A stretch of DNA of 6,809 nt, taken from Acidimicrobiaceae bacterium. Its GTDB lineage: Bacteria > Actinomycetota > Acidimicrobiia > Acidimicrobiales > Palsa-688. The stretch is from assembly GCA_009785715.1 (NCBI GenBank), contig WQVT01000129.1, positions 1 to 6,809 on the forward strand, given 5' to 3'. The translations under genes and the position numbers were made by a program. Within the stretch, counting starts at the first letter, position 1. Every line of letters starts with the position of its first letter. Under the pieces are notes generated by a model. The model had not been told where the DNA came from. It searched no databases and saw only the letters and a list, made by a program, of their open reading frames with translations. Shown piece by piece: positions 1 to 5,776 of this stretch.

Positions 1-789
1 CCCGTAGCCCCCCTGGGAGTGCCAGGTGCCGCCCGGCATGTTGCCCCGGCACACGTGCACCGCCCCCGTCACGTCGAGGCCGTCGAAGACCGAGCTGTCC
101 AGGGCGGCGTCGAAGGCGATCTGCTCGTCGAGGTTGTGACCCCGCTCGGCGTGGAACGCCCGGGTGGCCGGATCGCAGAGCGACCCGTAGTTCGGTGCGT
201 CGAGCTGGACGTAGGTGCAGCCCTCCCCGGCGAGCCGGGTGGCCACGTCGTGCAGCCAGTCACGTACGTCGGACAGGTACTCCTCACACGTCGCGTAGCC
301 CGACTCGCGGGGAGAGATCTCGTCCGACCAGTACCTGCGGTGGTAGGACGGCGCCGCCATCGTGTACTTGGTGCGGCGGGTGGTGTGGGCGGCGAGGAAC
401 GGGTACTCCCCGCCCACCGGATGCTCCGCCTTCGGCGAGATCTTCGACACGACCGTGGGGAAGCCGGGCCCGTAGCGGGTGCTGCCGCCGGCGGGCCGGT
501 TGGCGGTCGCCGGGTAGGAGCGCTCGCCCTCCCGGGACTCGAGGCCGTTCAGGTGGCGGACGGTGTCGGCCCAGCCGGGCCGGCGGAACTCGCCGTCGGT
601 GATCACGTCGAGGCCGACGGAGGACTGCAGCTCGATGGCGGTGAGGATCTCGCGGTCCTCGATGGCCGTCAGCTCATCAGCCGAGATCGCGCCCTCCTCC
701 GCTTGCTTGCGGGCCTCGAGGAGGCTGTCGGGCTGCAGCAGGCTGCCGACCGTCTCTGCCCGGGCCACCGGTTGGGTACTCGTTGCCAT
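1..789 (-). CDS. MetE/YxjG-type zinc methyltransferase-like protein (3' end cut by window)
   Basis: An open frame reads leftward from ATG at 789 without a stop to position 1, giving the first 263 residues. It looks like the cobalamin-independent methionine synthase catalytic barrel (UROD/MetE-like TIM barrel), of the short YxjG/YxjH kind that lacks the N-terminal MetE domain. Visible elements are VGS at 14-16, TDGEFRRPGW at 64-73 (the homocysteine-side loop in MetE), QLDAPNYG at 195-202, and HVCRGN at 245-250, where H245 and C247 match the first two zinc ligands. The remaining zinc ligands (Glu and the late Cys) would lie off the window. The family transfers a methyl or alkyl group to a zinc-bound thiol; the actual donor here is unknown. 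A GAAGGGA sequence lies upstream of the ATG at a rather long spacing. It starts 53 bp after the SDR gene and probably shares its transcript. No signal peptide, so cytosolic. The fold call is firm; a true methionine synthase role is not. Confidence 0.88.
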   Translation of the reverse strand, partial: MATSTQPVARAETVGSLLQPDSLLEARKQAEEGAISADELTAIEDREILTAIELQSSVGLDVITDGEFRRPGWADTVRHLNGLESREGERSYPATANRPAGGSTRYGPGFPTVVSKISPKAEHPVGGEYPFLAAHTTRRTKYTMAAPSYHRRYWSDEISPRESGYATCEEYLSDVRDWLHDVATRLAGEGCTYVQLDAPNYGSLCDPATRAFHAERGHNLDEQIAFDAALDSSVFDGLDVTGAVHVCRGNMPGGTWHSQGGYG

Positions 790-842
790 TGGTCTGTCGA
801 TGTCCCTTCGTTCCAAGATCGGCGATGAGGAGGGGCCGCCGG

Positions 843-1790
843 TTATTCAGCGTTTCCCGCCCGCAACCAGGCTACGTAGTCGGCGACGCCGCTGCGAACG
901 TCGTAGGCGGGCTCGTAGCCGGTGTCCTCCCGGATCCGGCTGATGTCTGAATATCCGACAATTCCCGAGCCGCCCGGGTCGTGGCCCTCGGGCAACGACA
1001 CGGCGGCCTCGGGGATGAGCTCCTTGACGGCGTCGACGAACTCCCCGTTGCGGGCGGGCCGCCCAGCGGCGACGTTGTAGGTCCGGTACCGAAGCCCGTC
1101 GGCCAGTTGGAGCAGGGCGATCCCCCGGGCGCAGTCCTTGACGTAGCACATGTCTCCACCGTCGTCCGCATAGCTCGGCCCCCGCATCCCCGGCCGGAGC
1201 GGCGAAGAGAAGACGGCGGCGTGCACGACGCGGCTCGGCAGGTTCGACATCGAGTGATAGAGGGGCCCCCAGATTCCGGAGATGCGAAGATTCAACAAAT
1301 CGATGCCGGTGCGGTCCGCAAAGTGGCTGGAGACTATCTCGAAGGCCTTCTTGTATGCCTCCGTGGGATTGGTGCTCTCGATCGGGAGCCAGGTGTCCTC
1401 GGTGTGGGCCTCGTCGGTGACCGCCCGGTAGACGCCCCCGGAGCTGGCGATCGAGATCCGGTCCACCTTCCAGCGCTCGGCGTGCTCGAGGATGTTGGTC
1501 AGGCCGAGCATGTTGACCCTCAGGTCCGCGGCGGCCGTCCCCCCCGACAGGGCCGGCACGGCGAGGTGGACGATGCCGGTGATCGGATACTTGTCACCGA
1601 TCTCGCTCAGCCGTGCTCCGTCGGTGACGTCAAGCTGCTCGACGAAGGCACGCTTGCCGATCTCGCCCTGGATGAACGCCGGCTGGCGCGCCACCCGATA
1701 TTGGGTAAGCACACATTCCTCGCCGCTATCCAAGAGTGCCTGCGCGGTGTGAAGGCCGATGAAGCCGAGACCCCCGGTTACCAATATCAT
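843..1790 (-). CDS. NAD-dependent epimerase/dehydratase-like SDR protein
   Basis: A 315-residue extended short-chain dehydrogenase/reductase. The N-terminal Rossmann motif TGGLGFIG (5-12) fits the extended-SDR GxxGxxG nucleotide site. Later landmarks are the DVTD segment (54-57), VHLA (74-77), SSGGVY (116-121) and a substrate-domain part containing the YVKDCARGI stretch (216-224). In the usual P-Y-x-x-x-K active-site segment this protein reads P-T-E-A-Y-K (142-147), so Lys147 is kept but Thr143 sits where the catalytic Tyr is expected, with Tyr146 displaced. I chose the ATG at 1790 because the protein then begins MILVTGG, the normal start for the fold; an in-frame TTG at 1811 would add seven residues. 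It probably acts on a sugar nucleotide or a hydroxylated/keto intermediate, but substrate and direction cannot be read from sequence. Sampled sequence is less GC-rich than the right-hand genes. It leads the left minus-strand pair. Confidence 0.87.
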   Translation of the reverse strand: MILVTGGLGFIGLHTAQALLDSGEECVLTQYRVARQPAFIQGEIGKRAFVEQLDVTDGARLSEIGDKYPITGIVHLAVPALSGGTAAADLRVNMLGLTNILEHAERWKVDRISIASSGGVYRAVTDEAHTEDTWLPIESTNPTEAYKKAFEIVSSHFADRTGIDLLNLRISGIWGPLYHSMSNLPSRVVHAAVFSSPLRPGMRGPSYADDGGDMCYVKDCARGIALLQLADGLRYRTYNVAAGRPARNGEFVDAVKELIPEAAVSLPEGHDPGGSGIVGYSDISRIREDTGYEPAYDVRSGVADYVAWLRAGNAE

Positions 1791-1903
1791 GGCGCGGTCA
1801 TTCCCCCCCAATAAACGAGACCAGCTGCCCCCTGTATCATCCGGACCCTACCATGCCCCTCCGGGAGCCGTAGGGGCCGCGTCGGGGCCGAAAGGGGAAG
1901 CCG
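1791..1903. promoter_or_regulatory. Divergent intergenic region between SDR and decarboxylase-like genes
   Basis: This 113-bp stretch is the only divergent gap in the window, so promoters for the leftward SDR pair and the rightward decarboxylase-like gene should both lie in it. For the plus strand, TATCAT at 1835-1840 matches a sigma-70 -10 box at five of six bases, but I find no convincing -35 partner. Possible operator-like structure: CCCCT (1856-1860) and AGGGG (1872-1876) form an inverted repeat with an 11-nt gap, and GGGGCCG occurs twice at 1873-1879 and 1884-1890, one helical turn apart. In GC-rich DNA these short matches could be chance. The promoter inference rests mainly on gene arrangement. 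Confidence 0.5.
1894..1900 (+). promoter_or_regulatory. Ribosome-binding site supporting the GTG start at 1904
   Basis: GGGGAAG ends three bases before the GTG at 1904, and its GGGGA core lies about five bases from it. This purine-rich element decides the start of the decarboxylase-like gene, giving a protein that begins MSRFEAITD. Confidence 0.6.
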
Positions 1904-2473
1904 GTGAGCCGTTTCGAAGCCATCACGGACAAGTCTCAGGTCGGCGAGGACCGCTACGAGGAGTTCGACGCCATCGTCGCGGTGCTCGGCCGGGTCGGGG
2001 GCCCGTTCAGCGCGATGTTCCATAGCCCCGGGCTGGCGCAGAAGGTCTGTGAGGCCGGCGCCCATATCCGCCTCCGTTCGACCCTTACGATGGGAGAACG
2101 GGAGCTGATCATTCTCGCCGTGGCACGGGAGAAAGACGGCGCCTATGAGTGGTCCTCCCACGTCGGCAACGCCCGGAACAACGGGGTCTCCGAGTCCACC
2201 ATCGAGACGGTCCGTGACAACGGCGACCTGTCGGGTCTCGAGGAGCACGAGGCCGACATCGTCGAGTTCGTGCGCCAGCTCCTGCGGACCAACCGGGTGA
2301 CCGACGAGCTCTACAACCGACTCGTGGAGCGCAAGGGAATCCGCTGGGTCGTCGAGCTCACCGGGACGATCGGCCAGTACCAGTACATCGCGGCCATCAA
2401 CAACGTCTTCGAGCTCGAGCCCCACGGGGACGCCGCCGACCTGTTGCCCATCCCGGCGGCGAACCCGATCTAG
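1904..2473 (+). CDS. Carboxymuconolactone decarboxylase / AhpD-fold family protein
   Basis: A 189-residue all-helical protein of the CMD/AhpD-like family. The recognisable core is RLRSTLTMGERELIIL (56-71) followed by YEWSSHVGNA (81-90), which corresponds to the family's YEWxxH segment before the second helix. Glu82 and His86 of the family's proton-relay pattern are present. The CxxC pair of peroxidase-type AhpD is absent; the only cysteine is Cys49. That argues against an alkylhydroperoxidase and for a decarboxylase, lactone-handling or related acid-base role. GTG at 1904 is supported by a close purine-rich site. It is the only plus-strand gene, starting opposite the SDR gene and ending tail-to-tail with the dioxygenase gene. 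Family members often sit in aromatic-degradation clusters, which fits the LigB-type neighbour, but the substrate cannot be named. Confidence 0.88.
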   Translation: MSRFEAITDKSQVGEDRYEEFDAIVAVLGRVGGPFSAMFHSPGLAQKVCEAGAHIRLRSTLTMGERELIILAVAREKDGAYEWSSHVGNARNNGVSESTIETVRDNGDLSGLEEHEADIVEFVRQLLRTNRVTDELYNRLVERKGIRWVVELTGTIGQYQYIAAINNVFELEPHGDAADLLPIPAANPI

Positions 2474-3546
2474 CGCCAGCGCATGAACGCCCAGCCGCCA
2501 CCGGTGCCGGCAACGCTGCGATAGCCCGGGACGTAGTCGACCACATCGGCCTGGAGGTCGACATCGGCCATGACCCCGCCCAGCGTGACCCAGTTCAAGG
2601 ACTCCGAGGTCGCCGAGTAGAGCCGGTGGCGGGGCAGGGAACGCAGGGCGGCCGCGTCCTTCTTGACCAGCGCGTCGAGAAGGTCGCGGTCGAGCTCTTC
2701 GTCGACCACGAAATGGGAAAGCCCGCCGGAGCAGACGACCGCCACCCGCGCGTCGGGCTCCCAGGCGGAGATCGCGGAGGCGATGGCCCGGCCGAAGTCG
2801 TAGGCACGAGCGGGCCGGACGTTGTTCGGTGGGTAGCAGGTGTTCTGGAAGACCGGGAGGATCGGCCTCGGCTCGTTGTCGAACAGACGCTTCACCACGA
2901 AGGCGAACCCGTGCGGCAGCCCGACGGTGCGCTCGGGGGTGTCGCGAACCAGGTCGAGCTCGCCATCGAGCGCCGGGTACCGCCGTGCGATCCGTCCCCC
3001 GCGAACGTCCTTCATATAGGAAACGTGGGCAACGTCGAAGTCCTCGTCCATCAGATGCTCGACCAGATGCCGGCCGAATCCCGAGGGGACCGGGATCTCC
3101 AGGGGAACGTCGCCGTACCCGGCGAGGAGATGGCGCAGGTACTCCGGTGCGTCGGGCGGCGCCTCGCGCGGCCGGAGCGGGACCATGGAGTCCCAGTACA
3201 CCGCGAACACGGGCATGTTGTCCTCGAAGAACCACTCGTCCTGGTCGTCGCTCACGATGACCGTAAAGTCGGGCTTCGCGGCGTCGAGGGCGCCGGCGAG
3301 GGTATCGAGCGCCGTCTGGCACCGGTCGAACTGCTCTTTGAAGATCGCCTCGTTGCCCACCCGCTCCTGGATCTCCCTCGGGACGTGGGTGGCGAGCGCC
3401 ACGTCGAAGGGCATCTGCACGCCCTCGGGTGGGAACATCAGCTCCGGGTTCTGCCGGTCCCGCTCGGCATAGGACGCCCACAGTTCTCCCGGAATGGAGA
3501 GCACCGGCGTATGGGAGGTACCGATACCGAGAACGATGCGAGCCAT
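2470..3546 (-). CDS. LigB-type class III extradiol ring-cleavage dioxygenase family protein
   Basis: A 358-residue member of the LigB superfamily (protocatechuate 4,5-dioxygenase beta-chain fold), which normally opens catechol-type rings with non-haem Fe(II). It begins MARIVLGIGTSHTP, putting His12 at the same number as the LigB iron ligand. Other landmarks are PHGFAFV (211-217, His212), QNTCYPPN (234-241), GGLSHF (274-279, His278) and SESLNW (314-319, Glu315), which I align with LigB His127, the structural NT.(F/Y)PPN segment, His195 and Glu242. The second iron ligand, His61 in LigB's NDH motif, appears as Gln102 in SDDQDEWF (99-106). The protein is longer than LigB (about 300 residues), with about 40 extra residues between the first His and this site. 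No separate LigA-type small subunit is visible. ATG at 3546 has a strong ribosome-binding site. It is last in the minus-strand series. The family call is solid; ring-cleavage activity is uncertain. Confidence 0.85.
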   Translation of the reverse strand: MARIVLGIGTSHTPVLSIPGELWASYAERDRQNPELMFPPEGVQMPFDVALATHVPREIQERVGNEAIFKEQFDRCQTALDTLAGALDAAKPDFTVIVSDDQDEWFFEDNMPVFAVYWDSMVPLRPREAPPDAPEYLRHLLAGYGDVPLEIPVPSGFGRHLVEHLMDEDFDVAHVSYMKDVRGGRIARRYPALDGELDLVRDTPERTVGLPHGFAFVVKRLFDNEPRPILPVFQNTCYPPNNVRPARAYDFGRAIASAISAWEPDARVAVVCSGGLSHFVVDEELDRDLLDALVKKDAAALRSLPRHRLYSATSESLNWVTLGGVMADVDLQADVVDYVPGYRSVAGTGGGWAFMRWR

Positions 3547-3548
3547 AA

Positions 3549-3557
3549 CCCCTCCCT
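3549..3557 (-). promoter_or_regulatory. Strong ribosome-binding site of the dioxygenase gene
   Basis: On the minus strand the sequence AGGGAGGGG ends two bases before the ATG at 3546, with the AGGGAGG part at a normal spacing. This is the strongest Shine-Dalgarno match in the window. It suggests the gene is translated independently of the kinase gene 38 bp upstream rather than by coupling. Confidence 0.7.
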
Positions 3558-3584
3558 ATCCCCGTTATCGGGCAAACGGAGAGT

Positions 3585-4619
3585 CTAGTCGCGGAGCGGT
3601 CCCAGGGCCGCCGTCGCGAGGTCCCGCAGGGACGCCTGCGGGCGTGCGCCGAAGTGCCCGATGACCTCGCCGGCGGCCACCGCGCCGAGCCGGGCGCAGC
3701 GCTCGAGGTCCTCGCCGTGGGTGAAGCCGTAGAGGAATCCCGCGGCGTAGAGATCGCCGGCCCCGGTGGTGTCGACGACCTTCTCGACCGGGACGGCCGG
3801 GACCGCGATCGTCTCGGAACCGGCGACCACGACCGATCCCTGCGCACCCCGGGTGAGCGCCGCCACGAGGTCCAGGTCGGCCGCCGCCGCGGCGGCCTTG
3901 TCGAAGCTGTCGACGCCGAAGAGCAGGAGGATCTCGCTCTCGTTGGCGAACAGGAGGTCGATCTCCTTCTCCACCAACTCGAGGAACGACTCCTTGTGGC
4001 GCTCGACGGCGAAGGAGTCCGACAGGCTGAGGGCCACCTTCCCGCCGGCCGCGCGGGCGTCGCGCGCCGCCTCGGTCAGGGCCGCCTTCGCGTCGGGGAG
4101 ATCCCACAGGTAGCCCTCGAGGTAGGTCACCTTGCCGCGGGCCACCAGCGCCCGGTCCACGTCGGCGGGGCCGAGGTTGCTGGCGGCGCCGAGGAACGTG
4201 CTCATCGTGCGCTCGGCGTCGGGGTGGACGAACACGACGCAGCGCCCCGAGCCGGGGCCCTCCGAGGCCGGCCGCGGCTCGAAGATCACGCCGGCGGCCC
4301 GCAGGTCGTCGGTGAAGAGCCGCCCGACGGGGTCGTCGGCGACGTTCGCGATCAGGGCGGCCGTACCGCCGAGGTTCGCGACCCCGACGACGGTGTTGGC
4401 GGCCGATCCGCCGGAGGTGGCCGTGACGTTCCCCGTCACGAACTCGCGCTGCAGGCGGTCGGCGGTGGGCTCGTCGATCAGGTTCATCGAACCCTTGGCG
4501 ACGCCGGCCGCCTCGACCTCTGCGTCCTCGCGGGTCACGACGAAGTCGACCAGGGCGTTGCCGACCGCGACGACGTCGATCGGTGTCTCTGCGCCCGGCT
4601 GGTCTGGTGTTGTGCTCAC
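3585..4619 (-). CDS. PfkB-family carbohydrate/nucleoside kinase, probable adenosine kinase
   Basis: A 344-residue PfkB (ribokinase-fold) kinase. N-terminal signature: VVAVGNALVDF (16-26) and GGSAANT (70-76). Mid-protein: LSLSDSFAVERH (197-208) and FANESEI (224-230), the NxxE region for Mg/phosphate binding. C-terminal signature: DTTGAGD (283-289), whose Asp289 is the catalytic base and whose glycines form the anion hole. The SDSFxVxRH and GGSAANT pattern is what I associate with bacterial proteins annotated as adenosine kinase (adenosine + ATP to AMP + ADP), but other nucleoside or sugar substrates are possible. It begins with GTG at 4619, overlapping the stop of the MetE-like gene by four bases (GTGA). 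A GAGGG ribosome-binding element (4627-4623) lies inside that gene's last codons. Next to a methyltransferase and a MetE-like protein, removal of adenosine released from SAH is a sensible role. Confidence 0.85.
   Translation of the reverse strand: MSTTPDQPGAETPIDVVAVGNALVDFVVTREDAEVEAAGVAKGSMNLIDEPTADRLQREFVTGNVTATSGGSAANTVVGVANLGGTAALIANVADDPVGRLFTDDLRAAGVIFEPRPASEGPGSGRCVVFVHPDAERTMSTFLGAASNLGPADVDRALVARGKVTYLEGYLWDLPDAKAALTEAARDARAAGGKVALSLSDSFAVERHKESFLELVEKEIDLLFANESEILLLFGVDSFDKAAAAAADLDLVAALTRGAQGSVVVAGSETIAVPAVPVEKVVDTTGAGDLYAAGFLYGFTHGEDLERCARLGAVAAGEVIGHFGARPQASLRDLATAALGPLRD
4616..4619 (-). other. GTGA start/stop overlap linking MetE-like and kinase genes
   Basis: On the minus strand GTGA joins the TGA stop of the MetE-like gene to the GTG start of the kinase. 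This four-base overlap is a typical sign of co-transcription and coupled translation. A GAGGG element just upstream gives the kinase its own ribosome-binding site. Confidence 0.7.
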
Positions 4620-5776
4620 GATCCCTCGCTTGGGTAGGTGTTCTGTACGTCCGGGTCGGATGTCCGGGACCCGGGCTCGGTCGTCGATGGCCCTTTGCCC
4701 GACTCCTCGAACGCGACCCCGAGGACGTCGGCACGAACCCGGTCCGCGGCACGCGTCATGGAGTCGAGCTTCGCCCGGGCCACGGACGGCGGGAGATGCC
4801 GCAGCCCGCAGTCGGGGTTGACCATCAACCGGTCGGGCGGCAGCACGGCCAGGGCCTGGTAGATGCGGCGGGCGACCACGTCCTCGGACTCCACCGTGTT
4901 GGTCTTCACGTCGATCACCCCGACCCCGACCTGCAGCTTCGAGGGGAAGCGCCGGAAGAGGGCCAGGTCGTCATAGCCCTTGCGGGCGAACTCGAGGACC
5001 AGCTGGTCGACCTGCGAGTCGAGCACGGCCGGGAAGAGGAAGTCGTAGTGGCCTTCCCAGACGGGCCGGGCATAGCGGTTGCCGTAGCAGATATGGGCGG
5101 CCCAGTGGACGTCCACGCCCTCGGTGACGAGGTTGATCGCCTGCACCGCAAGGGACGCCACCTCCGGGTAGCCGGCCAGGAACGGCTCGTCGATCTGGAG
5201 AAAGTGGGCGCCGGCGGCGGCCAGCCCGGCGGCCACGCCGTGCAGGTAGCGGCCGAGGGCGAGCACCAGCGCGCCCTGGTCCTCGTAGGCCTGGTCCGTC
5301 AGGCGCCGGGACAGCGAGAACGGACCGGGGATCGAGATCGTCACCGGGCGATCGGTGAGCCGGCTCACGAACGCGAAGTCGTCCACGAGCTTCGTGCACC
5401 CCGCCTCGTCGCCCTCCGGCAGCGGGGCGACGAGGACCGCCTCCAGGTAGTCCTGGTAGTAGGTCTTCGGCCGGGACACGATCTCGACGCCCGGGATCTG
5501 CTCGAGCAGGTAGTCCACCTCGTTGTCCCTGCGCAGCTCGCCGTCGGAGACGATGTCGAGGCCCACGAGCTCCTGGTCCTTGACCGCCGCCTTGATCATC
5601 TCGTCGTGGATGCCCTCGAGGTAGCCGGGACTGATCCGGCCCCGGTGGCGGTCGGTCTTCAGGCCACCCAGCCAGTTCGGCACGCAGTAGGAGCCGACGA
5701 CGCGGGTGGCGAGCGGGCGGAGGGTGCCCGTCGGATCCTCGGCCGCTTCGGGGGCCGCCGGCGGGGCGCTAGTCAC
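4616..5776 (-). CDS. Core MetE-like cobalamin-independent methionine synthase family protein
   Basis: A 386-residue protein covering only the C-terminal catalytic barrel of MetE (full MetE is about 750 residues). VVGSY (26-30), SDGELRRDNEVDY (77-89) and QIDEP (194-198) match the homocysteine-binding pieces of MetE. A complete zinc site is visible: His228 and Cys230 in AHICYGN, Glu262 in LEFARKG and Cys323 in NPDCGL. It should therefore activate a thiol, classically homocysteine, for methyl transfer. Without the N-terminal domain the donor may not be methyl-tetrahydrofolate polyglutamate; known core-MetE proteins can use methylcobalamin-type donors, and the related epoxyalkane:coenzyme M transferase uses another thiol. 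A Pro/Ala-rich N-terminal tail (about 1-18) and a Ser/Thr/Pro-rich C-terminal tail (about 359-386) flank the barrel. The GTG start at 5776 overlaps the methyltransferase stop by eight bases, and its own stop overlaps the kinase start, indicating a coupled operon. Confidence 0.87.
   Translation of the reverse strand: MTSAPPAAPEAAEDPTGTLRPLATRVVGSYCVPNWLGGLKTDRHRGRISPGYLEGIHDEMIKAAVKDQELVGLDIVSDGELRRDNEVDYLLEQIPGVEIVSRPKTYYQDYLEAVLVAPLPEGDEAGCTKLVDDFAFVSRLTDRPVTISIPGPFSLSRRLTDQAYEDQGALVLALGRYLHGVAAGLAAAGAHFLQIDEPFLAGYPEVASLAVQAINLVTEGVDVHWAAHICYGNRYARPVWEGHYDFLFPAVLDSQVDQLVLEFARKGYDDLALFRRFPSKLQVGVGVIDVKTNTVESEDVVARRIYQALAVLPPDRLMVNPDCGLRHLPPSVARAKLDSMTRAADRVRADVLGVAFEESGKGPSTTEPGSRTSDPDVQNTYPSEGS
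5769..5776 (-). other. Start/stop overlap linking methyltransferase and core MetE-like genes
   Basis: On the minus strand the octamer GTGACTAG holds both the GTG start of the MetE-like gene and, in another frame, the TAG stop of the methyltransferase. No clear Shine-Dalgarno sequence precedes this GTG, so re-initiation by ribosomes finishing the methyltransferase is the likely route. Confidence 0.6.

Noticed and set aside
19..828. Plus-strand open frame of about 269 codons at the left edge
   Set aside because: It is antisense to the YxjG-type gene, whose minus-strand reading has the HxC zinc motif and conserved loops; the plus reading shows no family features.
1791..1811. TTG at 1811 as the SDR start
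   Set aside because: It adds seven residues before the conserved MILVTGG beginning. ATG at 1790 gives the normal family N-terminus, though the upstream start cannot be fully excluded.
3561..3572. CCCG-TTAT-CGGG hairpin between the kinase and dioxygenase genes, considered as a terminator
   Set aside because: The stem is only four base pairs and no U-run follows in the direction of transcription.
1787..3847. Long minus-strand open frame (about 686 codons) across the decarboxylase-like and dioxygenase genes
   Set aside because: It is Arg/Pro/Ser-rich low-complexity sequence with no recognisable fold and it covers two well-supported genes. Long spurious frames are expected in GC-rich DNA.
3565..4752. 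Long minus-strand open frame overlapping the kinase gene in another phase
   Set aside because: The translation is almost entirely Arg/Gly/Pro repeats, a shadow of the kinase gene, which has clear PfkB motifs.
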